Origin: Mortierella sp. BCC40632 | Taxonomy: Eukaryota; Mortierellomycota; Mortierellomycetes; Mortierellales; Mortierellaceae | Direction: 5' to 3' | Assembly (NCBI GenBank): GCA_011634665.1 | Contig: WAEK01000027.1 | Coordinates: 186,001-250,000 of the forward strand | DNA length: 64,000 nt | In this document: in pieces, positions 47,912-58,485 of the stretch | How positions within the stretch are numbered: the stretch's first letter is position 1 | Layout: each line of letters starts with the position of its first letter | Notes under the pieces: generated by a model | Told to the model about the DNA's origin: nothing | Seen by the model: the letters and a program-made list of their open reading frames with translations, nothing else | The model's database searches: none | Translations under genes and position numbers: made by a program

Positions 47912-48226
47912 ATGACCAAGCTCTCGCTCTTTGTCCTGTTGGGAATGGCCACTGCCGCCTCGGCCCTATGCGTCCAGAACGTGGATGACTGTCCTAGTGG
48001 AACCCATGGCGAGAACGAGCCGATGATCTGTTACGATGAAGGATATCGACCAGAATACCACATTCTCTGTGTCGGCGGAGATTATCGTAGGAAGTCCGTT
48101 TGGGGTGCTCGATCGAGAGGCCGTCGCCCTGCATCTTTCAGCCAGCAGTGTATGGGTCGTGGAGAACCATGCGGCCACTGGCCAGAAGGCTGCTGTAACG
48201 AATGCTACATGGGAACCTGTCAGTGA
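47912..48226 (+). CDS. small secreted cysteine-rich protein
   Basis: The 104-residue ORF begins with a textbook signal peptide (MTKLSLFVLLGMATAASA). The mature part of about 86 residues has ten cysteines, including CC near the C-terminus (GCCNECYMGTC), a compact disulphide-rich arrangement like knottin or effector-type small secreted proteins. A central Arg/Lys-rich stretch (RRKSVWGARSRGRRP) is strongly basic. The in-frame TTG further upstream (47885) is not used; ATG 47912 starts the signal peptide. No family is recognised. The TATA box and position between effector-type genes suggest an interaction or antimicrobial role, which is inference. Confidence 0.75.
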   Translation: MTKLSLFVLLGMATAASALCVQNVDDCPSGTHGENEPMICYDEGYRPEYHILCVGGDYRRKSVWGARSRGRRPASFSQQCMGRGEPCGHWPEGCCNECYMGTCQ

Positions 48227-49532
48227 AATCCTTACTCATAAAACCTCTGACAATTTAAAGTGTATCGATGACAAAAGTTGCCGCTGCCCCCTCCGAAAGC
48301 TTGTTGCTATCATTCACTCGAGGTCTTTTTGACTAAATAAACAAAATGCTTTTTAGCTATTGTCTTAATACCTTTTGTCTTGCTTCTTTCATCTTGTCGA
48401 TTGAGACTTTGCCTGTTGTGTGTTCATGGTCAGGGATGGTTCTTTAAAGGCAACGCGTTTTAGGATCTCATTATGGACAGACCATCTTCGCCCCCAATTT
48501 TTTTTTTCTAGAATTCTGCATCCCTGTTGCGATTGCGATCTGTCGCTCCACTTTTCTTTGTTATCACACTTTTGGACCAAATCACAATCGTGCCCCAATT
48601 CTGCTCCAAGTTGGTAACAAGAGTTTCCATACGCTATAACGGTCTATTACTTCGTAAAATTGTGAAAAGTCTGCGATACCAACAAAAGGAACAGACATCC
48701 CTCGTTCCCGTTCCGTTAAAGGATGTTGCATGCTGGAACTCTCATGTAGATTGCATTTTGGATGGAACAGAGTCACAAGAGAATAAAATACCCCTCCTCT
48801 TAGCTGCCTTACTAGCAAGGGCTTCTTGAAAGGAATATCGCAACCAAATGGCTACTGAGGTGCTGAAGAAAGGAGAGTGGTCAACACTTGAATAGCCAGC
48901 TCGTTTCCATTCAAATGAACTGAATTCATCCTTCAGTGCGAATGATGCGAGTTATTATTGCATGTTGGGACATTCGAGAGGGCAAAAGGCGGCGAAGGAG
49001 AGGAAAAGCCATGTGATACCATGCCCAAAGGACAACTGCTCGCTTCCAAGCTATCTTGGGAAGGTGGGAGAGAAGCAAGAAGGAAGCTAGATTTCCAGGC
49101 TGTACCTCGAGAGCTACTTTTTTTCTGTTGTAAAATACATCAATGGTTAATATTTGCTTTTACGAGAACATACCTACCGAGCACTTTGCCAGTTACTCTA
49201 GATCGTCAAGCAGCTGAAAATCATCCATAAAACATAAACCTCTCACTTCTTCCACTGTACCATCTGTTCGTCGCAGGAAATGCCATCCCTGCGTTTGTGA
49301 GGGATCCCGAGAACAGACTCCACTATGTAGCACCAGTAACTAAGTGACTGATTGAGCCGTTGTTTTGATTGGGATTATTTGATCCTGGAGATAGCTCTCT
49401 TGTGTAGGGCGAATTAGCAGGACCAAGATTACCCAACAACATAATAGAGGAATACGGCCGGAAGCAGGCAATCTCCTCAATACCCTCCTCAGATGACATA
49501 CAAAAAAAAAAACAAAAACGCGTGTGCATTAC
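48227..49532. other. intergenic, no supported gene
   Basis: Short ORFs only. No repeats beyond short homopolymers. Sequence just left of 49533 is what would follow the splice donor of the CRN N-terminal exon and shows no obvious CRN body. Confidence 0.45.
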
Positions 49533-49896
49533 CTTGGAGAGGAGGGCGCTGGACGATGATGTGAATCACCTTTCTTGGGGGGGTGTTGCTGAAAGTCTCA
49601 GAGATCTTGTTTACAATGGCCTTGAGCTTCTTCTTGTCACCCTTGGGTATTTTGTCAAGATGAATTGGCAGGTCCTCCTCGTAGTCATCATCATCATCAT
49701 CATCATCAGCAATCGGGATGGAGAAGCACCAGAGGGAGAGCTCGTCAGCAGCAAAGTCGTCAAATTGAGGTGACTTCGAAGCCTTAATATGCCTCTTGAG
49801 GTCATCGATAGTGTCGCTTGAGAGAATCCTGACAGAGAACGCGTTGTATGTGCCCTCTTCATCAAGGCGGTACAAAGGTAAGTGCTTGTCAATCAT
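49533..49896 (-). CDS. Crinkler (CRN) N-terminal domain exon, detached from its body
   Basis: The ATG at 49896 opens a 121-codon exon ending at a donor CAAG|GTAATG (49532). It shows the ubiquitin-like CRN header: FSVRILSSDTIDDLKRHIKA, then DELSLWCFSIP, an eight-Asp run, and the closing VIHIIVQRPP. CRN proteins are modular: this header is followed by a variable body, often an NTPase plus nuclease-like part, acting in host nuclei in oomycetes and chytrids and of unclear use in mucoromycete fungi. Without splicing the ORF runs to 49489. No body follows on this strand. A decayed body begins 480 bases away on the opposite strand with a matching splice phase. Confidence 0.8.
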
Positions 49897-50378
49897 GATG
49901 TTGTGAAGTATGAGTGAATGAAGAGATGTTGAATAAAAAAAAAAAGGTGTGGGCTACAGATAAAGAGAGGATAAAGGAAAAGAGAAAAAAAATAGGATTA
50001 AAAAGGAACGAAAGAGGGATGGAAAGGCGTGAGATCGATGCCAAAGACAATGCAACGGCAAAATGGTGGCAAATGAAAAGGTGTTAGATACACACAAAAA
50101 ACTAAGGTCAAAAGAGAGCTTGAGAGCGGTAAAGGCAATGGAGTAGAGAAAAGGCTATGAGCGAGAAGGGTGACATTGTAAAGAGACGCGTCGAAAGAAA
50201 GCGCAATAGTACATGTACCCGTGCCTTATCGCTCTTTGACTCTACTGCCTGGGCACCACTCGGGTAGCTATCGTCCCAGCTCGCCACTGTCTGGAATGAG
50301 TTCACCTGTACTTCTCTTTTGTCTTGGGATTTTTTTAGTGGTTCTAACATCACGCTCTTTTTCCTCTCATACAACTAG

Positions 50379-52226
50379 GCAACCTCCATGCCGACATCAA
50401 AGTTATCGCGGACAAGGTCTTTGCGCCAGGGCCAATCGCAAACTTTCTTGACGCGCTTGTGAAAGGCATAGAACATTTCCTAACCACAACTGGACATACT
50501 CGAGGACTGTCTAGAGCTTAGCGTCGGCAGTCTGACCATCCTGCCGAGACTCGACCCAGCTTGTTATTTATGGATCTTCCCAACCCCTTGGTACATGATT
50601 CAGCGTCAAGGAATCTTGCCGCGGGTTAAATTCTGGACTTGGTGAAGGAGAACAATAGGGCTTTCATACCTTCAGGTGGCGTTTCTGGTAAGTCTCTTGA
50701 GGCAGTGCTTGGTTTTCAAATAGCAAGATCAGTGCTTCTACACGATATAAATTTTCCTTCACATTCCCTCATGTTCACACTAGGATGTGGCAAGACTCGC
50801 GCTGTGATCGAACTCCTCTCTCAACACTAGGGCTTTTACTTCGATGCTTCCAGTGATGACTAGGGATCCGCAGATATGGTGATCCTTCGATCTGCCGTCC
50901 AACAGTTTCTCAATGACAAAAGGGAATCTTCATCCGTCGACCTAGAGGCCAACAACAGATACGCAAGAAAGACGACACTTTTGCTCTTTCTCTCTTGGCT
51001 TCTCATCTCCAAGCACTGTTTAAATGTCGCTGGCAGCAGTGAGACATTTACCAATGCACGTTGGACTCTCCTTCAGGTGTGCCCATTGTTCTATTCAGGG
51101 ACATTTTCAACGCACTGTTCTTTAACTCCTTAACCTTCAGCGTTATGAAAAACTCCCTCTTTCGCTGCTGATCTGCAATATGTATGAGGATGTAAAGGAT
51201 CGCTTTATTGAGCGTGGCTACCTGCCAAAGATCAGCGATGACACCAGGCTCCTCGTCATCAGCGATGAGGCACAAATCCTTGGCGACGAGTTCAACGGTT
51301 CTTTCTAGTTGACAACCTCAGCAGAGTCCCCACGGCCACTTCTCTCTCTCCTATTTTACATACGTTTCGAGACATAAGCGAGCACCATCTCACACTAGTT
51401 ACATGCGGAACTAGTCCCTCGATCAATACTCTTTTTTGGGTTCAGAGCTCGGATTCTGGCCTGAAGGACAACCCCACTACCTTTGAGGTGAGCAGTTTCC
51501 TCTTTTGACACTGGCTCGTCTGACAATCACGTTTGTGCTCAGAGACTGACCGACATTTAGCTCCTATTCCTTCCACCACCACTAGTACCACCAAAAAAAA
51601 AAAAAAAAGGTATCTCGAATTTCCCGCTGGGACGGACAAAAAGTCAATTTGCGCGTACATTTCCCGAGTCAGAGACTCTTTACACGATGACTATCGTCCT
51701 TCTGTATATAGAGAGGATTGTCGAGTCTAATGGCCCTGGTACATGGAAGACCATCGAGAATGATGAGGATAGGCCGATGTCTTGGGCGCACCGGCACATC
51801 AAAAGCAATCTGTGCTACGAGATATCTTGCCTTCGAGACCAACACAACAAATACAAGGATCAACTTGTGGACTCTATCGAAAATATGCTTGGCCTCCTTA
51901 TATGCCAGCGTTGTATGTTTGGAAGCCATGACCTTGTTCTCAAGGAAGTAGATCCTCAGTTGGTGAAGCATGCGTTTGGTTGGATCAAAATCATCTCAGA
52001 TAAGGCTACTACCATTTTGGACGAACCCTTCGTTTCCAAGGCTGTGGAGGACTATTTCATGGTCACAGATCTCTACTTCAAGAAGGAGGTTAGGAAACGG
52101 ATGGTGAAAGCAACGGCCTCTGATCAAGGATATGTGTTAGAGAGGTCCACGATGAGTGTTTTTAGTGAGACCTTCAACAAACAACCACTCTCGGATTGGC
52201 CACACGAACCCCCTCCCCATCGCTGA
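50379..52226 (+). pseudogene. CRN effector body (P-loop NTPase part), decayed
   Basis: The exon opens after CAACTAG at 50379 (NLHADIKVIADKVFAPG). A conserved intron (50688-50783) splits the P-loop, which reads GVSGCGKTR after splicing. The rest follows the fungal CRN body: TTLLLFLSWLLISKHCL, RLLVISDEAQILGDEF (Walker B-like), an intron at about 51486-51608, then ICAYISRVRDSLHDD and, in the last frame, DEPFVSKAVEDYF and VFSETFNKQPLSDWPH. In-frame stops appear before the P-loop (at least two), twice just after it at positions where tryptophan is expected, and again near 51306; there are also frame changes near 51090 and 51690. The gene is dead as assembled. No N-terminal header lies upstream on this strand. 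Confidence 0.75.
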
Positions 52227-53160
52227 CAACCGTTCTCATTGCTAAAGAGCGAATAAAGGTCCCACTATGATGTGCTGATCTCTGCACCCGATTCTCAGAG
52301 TCCTCTCGAGAAGAGTCATGTAGCAGTGAGAATTGAACCTGCCCTCAACTAAAAGAGATCTCCGTTATCGAATCTCGTGGTAAATTTCCTCCGCTCAAAT
52401 GAAAATATAATGAAAGGGCTGAAGATGATGAACAGAAAGCTGGGCCTAGATTTATAGACTGGAAATGAGCGAATAGGGTGTTGAGTGAGGCTTGTGGAGG
52501 ATGGAGACGTGGGGATGACCTATCTATAGGCGTCGGAAGGACAAATAGGGCAACCGTTCTCCTGAGCTATGGACGAAGCTCTAGTGTAAATTCAGTGAAT
52601 AGCACAAATGGAGTGAACAGCGTCACACAACAGTTGACTCAACAGCCAAAGGGGTCATCGTTTTCTAGCCCTTTTTTTTTTTTGTTGCTCATGTTGACGA
52701 TAGATCAGCTCTGGTACTTTTTAGTAATAAAAAAAAAAAAAAAAGCAAGCAGGATACTCAGCATACCAAAGCTAATGCACATGCTGTTGCTCATCGAATG
52801 CGCCCATGGAAATCCCATGCCCTATTTATTTTTATCGTTCATGCACTTTTTCACAACTGGAAGGCTGCAGTAAACAAGATTCAAATGTGGATCTGACTGC
52901 TGATATTTCATCTTTGAGTTTTGTGTTTCTACACCACCCATGGTAGGATGGGATCCTTCTTGAGAGACAGGCAGCCAAAGACAGTGGATGGTGTATTAGG
53001 CATAGCCCAAGCCTTTTTTTTTTTCTCCGATGGACTCCGAGACCCAATGTTTTTTGCGTTATAGTTAGAACTAAAAATCGTCACACACAGCTTGTAGAAG
53101 GGAAATTGGTATTCACTTGAGCCTTTGACGTTTGAACACTTGCAATGTCATTACAGTTCT
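52227..53160. other. intergenic with homopolymers
   Basis: No gene. Poly-T near 52670 and poly-A near 52728 interrupt otherwise unremarkable sequence. The deiminase duplication begins near 53165. Confidence 0.45.
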
Positions 53161-53214
53161 CAGTGCTTGATGCTTCACGTGGTATCATGCATGCACCGTT
53201 CCAACTCTCTATTC

Positions 53215-53256
<42 letters not shown>

Positions 53257-54444
53257 CTCTCTTTCGCTTTGTGTAGGAAAATAGACAGACAGATTACTTC
53301 AGGGGAACAGAGACATGGCCTAGGCCACTCATATTCGTAGAGAAATCAAACAGAAATAGTTCAATCTACGCGGACGAATTTATAGACTAAGTATAAAGGC
53401 AGCGACACGCATGCAGACACTGAAAGCGTCCATTTTGGTTTCTCCACTAGTCCAAAAATGTTGTGCTCCACAGCACTCGAGATGAACACGAATTCATACC
53501 GTTTACAGACAATGCTAAAAAGACCAGAAAAAAATAGGGAAGCAGAAGAAGAAGGGGAGAGAGAGCTACGTCGTTTTGGACGTTGTTGGGCTGATTCAAC
53601 TCAATTGCTCCTTCTCATAGGCAAAGTTCTTAAGCAAAAATTTTTCCCTCATTAGCCCTTTTGTCTACGCCACACAATTCCATCCTCGGGAACTTTTGAG
53701 AGCCCAAGGCTGTTGTGTGTGTGTGTGTGTGTACGCACTCTATTTTACAAAGTTGGGCTTTTAATCCTTCTCACGGTAACAAACGCTGACAGATTTGCGC
53801 TCATAAAGGGGTGAGGAGGAGGAACAAGGAAAAAAAAACAAAAAAAAGAGAACCCCTTTGGTAAATTTCATTTTTAACTTTAAATGACAAGAGTGGTTGG
53901 CTGGGAGCAGCCAACGAAGGTTCCATTTTGGTTTGACACCCCGCAGGGTTGAGTGTGGCTGAATATCGCACACGGGAAATGAGACATGCGAGGGTCCAGT
54001 TAGCTTGTTTAGCTGTGTCTACAACACACCAAAAAGAAAGAATGAAGGGGAAAAAAAGCATCGCATCCGATCCATTTGAGGCAGTACCAAAACCTTGGCG
54101 ACAAAGGTGAGTGGGGGGTGTCGTAAAAAGAGCTGGCCTGCAAATGAAATGACAGCCCGAAGCTGTGCGATTGGCTACTCAACTCTCCCACAGAGAAAGA
54201 AATACGACAGAACGGCCATCTTTCCTGTGGCTACCCTCAATATTCAGGCCAAAAATGACCCCTCTTCGTGGAAAAAAAAAAAAAAAAAGAGCTGCATTCA
54301 AAACAAAAAAAAAAAAAGAAAAAAAATGCCTTGTGTGTATTTCTGGCTCTACTTGCAAAGCTGGAGTTTGGGGACTTTCTCAACAGCCACAAAATAGCAA
54401 CAGCCCAAGAGCTGATGATGTCCTTTCATTTCTTTTCTCAGTTG

Positions 54445-54452
54445 TATAAAAG
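54445..54452 (+). promoter_or_regulatory. TATA box of deiminase-family gene B
   Basis: TATAAAAG, 127 bases before the ATG, the same spacing as in copy A. Confidence 0.7.
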
Positions 54453-54571
54453 GCCACAGACCCATTGACAAACACCCATCTTCTTCACACACATTCTCAA
54501 AGTCTTTTCTCAACCGTACCTTTCTTCTCTCTCATCTTTTTACCTTATTCTCGTCCCTCAAGTGATCCAAA

Positions 54572-55651
54572 ATGGGACAAACTACCAGCTCTCAAGGACT
54601 CAACTTCCCTGCCGAATGGGATCTTCACCAGTCCACTTTCATGTCGTGGCCCACTGGTTGGGGAAGCCTCAACGGCAAGGTCCAGTCGGATATCGCTCGT
54701 GTTGCCATGGCCATCTCTCAGTTTGAGCCTGTCAACATGCTTACCCCTCCAAGCTACGTCAAGCAAGCCAAGGCCATGCTCGACAGTGAACAGATCGTGG
54801 TTGTTCCTATGCCAGTGGACGATCTCTGGGCTCGAGACACGCTCCCCATGTTCCTCGACGATGGCAAGAAGGGACTCGTTGGCGTGAACTTCAACTTCAA
54901 TGGTTGGGGCCGAAAGCAGTACCACAAGAACGACGCTCGGGTTGCTTCCAGTGTGCTTGACTATCTTGATCTTGAAGGCTTCCGCTCTGAGCTCGTTGTT
55001 GAGGGCGGATCAATCGAGACCGATGGCGAGGGTACCTTGCTCATGACCGAGAGCAGCATCCTTATCAATAACAGAAACCCTGGAATGTCGCGCAACCATG
55101 TCAACCAAGCCTTCAAGGATGAGATTAACGCCAAGAAGATTATCTGGGTCAAGGGTCTCAAGGGTCATGATATCACCGACTCTCACATTGACAGTCTTGC
55201 TCGCTTTGTTGCTCCTGGTGTTGTCATGGTCAGCCGCCCCTTCCCTGCTCCCGAAGATGATAAGGAATCCCAGCTTTGGGTCGGACAGTACGAGCAGGCC
55301 ATGTCTGTCTTGAGAAATGCTACTGATGCCAAGGGACGCCGCCTGCAAATTATTGAACTTCCTGAGCCTAACCCCGAGAAGATTCGCAAGTTGCCTCAAA
55401 GTGACATGAAGCGCTGCAAGAAGATTGGTATCGACTGCAAGAGCGGTGGATTGACCTCGTACGTCAACTTTTACATTGTCAACGGAGGAGTGATCATTCC
55501 CGAGTTTGGTGACAAGGAGGCCGATCTCAATGCGTTCAACATTGTTCAGAAGGCTTTCCCTGACAGAAAGGTTGTGGCTGTCAACATTGACTATGTTGCC
55601 GTTGGAGGAGGAGGCATCCACTGTGCCACTCACGAGGTTCCTAAAGTCTAA
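54572..55651 (+). CDS. agmatine deiminase-family (PAD_porph) enzyme, copy B
   Basis: A 359-residue single-exon ORF with the same catalytic set as copy A: Asp89 in WARD, EGGS 144-147, His205 and Asp207 in DSHID, Cys351 in GGIHC. The MGQTTSS N-terminus is unchanged. Of the 19 differences, most cluster in three surface-like patches: about 135-143, 172-183 and 276-291. None touches the catalytic residues, so the enzyme should be active and may differ in substrate edge contacts or partner binding. The tail PKV is kept. Confidence 0.88.
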   Translation: MGQTTSSQGLNFPAEWDLHQSTFMSWPTGWGSLNGKVQSDIARVAMAISQFEPVNMLTPPSYVKQAKAMLDSEQIVVVPMPVDDLWARDTLPMFLDDGKKGLVGVNFNFNGWGRKQYHKNDARVASSVLDYLDLEGFRSELVVEGGSIETDGEGTLLMTESSILINNRNPGMSRNHVNQAFKDEINAKKIIWVKGLKGHDITDSHIDSLARFVAPGVVMVSRPFPAPEDDKESQLWVGQYEQAMSVLRNATDAKGRRLQIIELPEPNPEKIRKLPQSDMKRCKKIGIDCKSGGLTSYVNFYIVNGGVIIPEFGDKEADLNAFNIVQKAFPDRKVVAVNIDYVAVGGGGIHCATHEVPKV

Positions 55652-55652
55652 A

Positions 55653-57079
55653 CCACTGAAATCGGCTTAATCGGATGGCGAGATAGATATGTCTATTGAC
55701 ACGGGTTGTCGTAGGCTAACACACGCATTAGAATCCGCAGGCGAATGCCGTAAAATACAATAGAAATAAAATAAAAATACAAAAGCAATCGAATACAGAC
55801 AATGGTCCATTTTGGTCGCTCGTGCACGGTTCTGGTAAGGTTTCTGATTTTTTGACACCCAAGAATCCGGTCAAGGGCTGTGAATACGTAGCAAGGTTTA
55901 CGTATTGAAAGCCAGGTCCTGTAGGCGTTATCCCTTCCTCGGTGCGATGTCGTCAAGAGGAAGCTTTCATATCCATGTCGCTGTCTGTCCCATTCTGACC
56001 TTCAGCCGCCATCCATTTGCTAGGCAACTCTTTTTTTTTTTTTTTTGAAAGAAGTCTTGAGAGCTGCCGCAGCAGTCTTGCTACATGCTTGGTACCTTTT
56101 TCATCTGCGAGTGCTAGGAATTCACACTGTAAGCTGTGGGCTCAATTCAAGGAATAGAAAGAAAAATACACGACGGCAATCCGTGTTCTCAGTGCGATTA
56201 AAATTAAGGAGATCAAGTAGTCCTGAGCATAAAGGAAGGGACAGCACAAAAAGGATGGCTCAGGGTTGAGTTGTGACCATGGGAGAGGGAAAGGATGGGA
56301 ATGCAAAAGACACAACAACCTCTCACTGAAAGCATCGTCCCAGAATTGGGCTGCCTGGATTGCTATCACTGCATGGGTGATTGGACTGCAAGGCAGAGAT
56401 AAATCAGCGTCTGAAAAGGAGAAAGAGTGAAAGCGACATGTTCTCTACTGACTTGTGAATACAAGCGGGTATGAAAAGTGAAGGGAAGGAGATACCATCC
56501 TTACTTGGCTTCACCTGGATTCGCTAGGAACCTTAGTGTGTTGTGGATGGGTGGAGGTGGTATTTCGACTATTACCACAAACTAGGCGTCCAAAGTGCTT
56601 TTGTGGTATCCACATCATCATTCTTCGTAGGGACTTTGGCGAGAAGGGGACATGCACGTGAGAGGTGAGGAGGAATAGAAGGAGCGTGTGCCGCCACGGG
56701 GAAGGAATACATTCACAAAAGGCTGATCAGATATGTCTTTAAAAATGGTCCTTCACTTCACTTGCTCTGTCTCCATCAATAAGGCATGGACTCTGTTAGC
56801 TTGGCATCTCTGTCGCAGAGAGAGAGGAAGAGAGTAGAGGTCATCTCTGAGGAGGCAATGGGCTGCTGGCTGCTGGGCTGCTGGAGAAAAATGAAATCTG
56901 CGAGTGGCGTGGAAATATCACGTATGTCCGATCTAAATGTGGAGTCGCCGATGTACGTATAAACACCATCCGGACAGAATGACCGGACGAACACGAAACA
57001 CATCTACAACAGCGCATCTTTTTTGTTCATCGCATCCACCCCCTACTCTCCACGACTCTACTCTCCAACTACAAGCACA
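55653..57079. other. intergenic upstream of QCR10
   Basis: No gene is supported. A T17 run lies near 56032-56046. Sequence just before 57080 is rich in C and A, as in fungal leaders. Confidence 0.45.
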
Positions 57080-58150
57080 ATGGCTGGTCCCCGCATCGTC
57101 TCCCACTCTGTCCGCCTCATGGGTGCCCATCCCGAGAATGTCAAGCGCTGGTGCGTTCTTCTTTTCTCTTTTTGATCGGATCCAAATCAGCACCGCACCC
57201 TACCCGTGGACTCTTTTCTTCTCCCCTTTTTTTTTCTCTCTTTTCCTCTTCGGCACCCGAACTCCGAGGCCTCCGATCCAGTTTGAGGATCATCAGGAAG
57301 CGTAATCCAGGACTCTATACAGGAGAACTTTGTGTCTGGCTCATTTGGGTCTGTTACTGGACCCCAGAAAATAGTGCGGGATTATAGAATCGCGTCATTT
57401 ATCAACTCGGAGCAATCAGATGGCCGGACTCCAGTGCTCTCGGACTTGACAGGAAAACAGACCAAATCCGTCTAGGATGGATATCTCGGATATTGTCAAG
57501 GAGTTTTTGTCCCCACTCAACCTTGGTCTTGATAGTAGCCTAGAAACTCGCCACTATTCTTTTCAACAGCCTCGCCTTTTTTTTTTTTTTTTTTTTTGAG
57601 TCTCGCTAGCTTTGGACCATTTGGTCCATAGCTTGACCATAGCTCGGTCTTCTGGGAGGCGTGTGTATTATTCAGTCTGCATCTCTCTTTGAAATTTCCT
57701 CGCCTTTAACATCTCTCCTCTCTCTCTCTCTCTCTCTGGAATGCTTTGAATAGGACCGGAAGCCTCGCCCTTATGGGTGTTGCCGCTGGCTCTGGCGTCC
57801 TCTTCGTTGCCGAGTGCCTTCCCCCTGCCAAGGTAAAGAGATAATATCTTGTTCATGGAACGCAGTGTGTTGCAATCTGATAACATACATACCTCCTCCA
57901 ATGCTAGAATTGAAAAAGTACTTGTTTATTAACAACCCGATTCTTTCTCTTTTCTTTTTTCTTTTTTGTTTTTTTTCTCTCATTTTCTTGTACAATTTCT
58001 TTTTCTATTTCTTTTTCTTTTTTGTCCGCTTCTATCCTCTCAACATTTTCATTTGCGGATACTACCCACCAACTACAGAGGGATTTGTTCTGCAAGCTTC
58101 CCGTCATTGGTGACTACTGGAAGGCTTATGAGGCCAAGGATGAGGAATAA
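57080..58150 (+). CDS. QCR10: ubiquinol-cytochrome c reductase subunit 10 (complex III)
   Basis: Three exons (57080-57150, 57754-57832, 58079-58150) give 73 residues, close to yeast Qcr10 (77). The middle exon encodes the single membrane helix (SLALMGVAAGSGVLFVAECLP), followed by the family-like end DLFCKLPVIGDYW. The subunit is a small inner-membrane component at the edge of the bc1 complex, next to the Rieske protein. The first intron is 603 bases, by far the longest of the window's confident genes, and contains a T21 tract (57577-57597) and a CT dinucleotide run before its acceptor. The assignment rests on size, topology and the KLPVIGDYW segment. Confidence 0.75.
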
Positions 58151-58485
58151 GCGTATCCAAGGAACGTGACCTATCCTCTCATTCAACATAGAACCGACAG
58201 CGAAGACTACGACTACCACCATCACCATCACCGCCACCACCCACCATCACCACATTTTTTTTTCTTTTTCCTTTTTCTTTTTTCCAGGAAATGAGAAGGA
58301 AAAAAAAAAACAAAACAATTAAAACTGCTAATACAAAGTATTGAAGATTTGTTTTTTAACCTGGGATCAACTTTTTTGTTTTGTTTTTTATTGGTACATT
58401 ATGATGTATGAGAAATGGATAAATGGCAAGAGAATGAAGTTGGAAGTGAAGGAGAGAAGGGAAGGGTAAGGAGAGGGAGGAGGAT
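58151..58485. other. convergent 3' region of QCR10 and VTC1-like gene
   Basis: No gene. It contains CCACCATCAC repeats (about 58217-58253) and T-rich runs. Confidence 0.45.

Larger units (their letters stand above)
53165..55652 (+). repeat. segmental duplication with agmatine-deiminase-family gene, copy B
   Basis: It pairs with about 36430-38840. The coding part is more alike than the upstream part, where indels and homopolymer changes are common; a T38 tract at 53219-53256 replaces a short T run in copy A. Homology stops a few bases after the stop codon. Confidence 0.9.
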
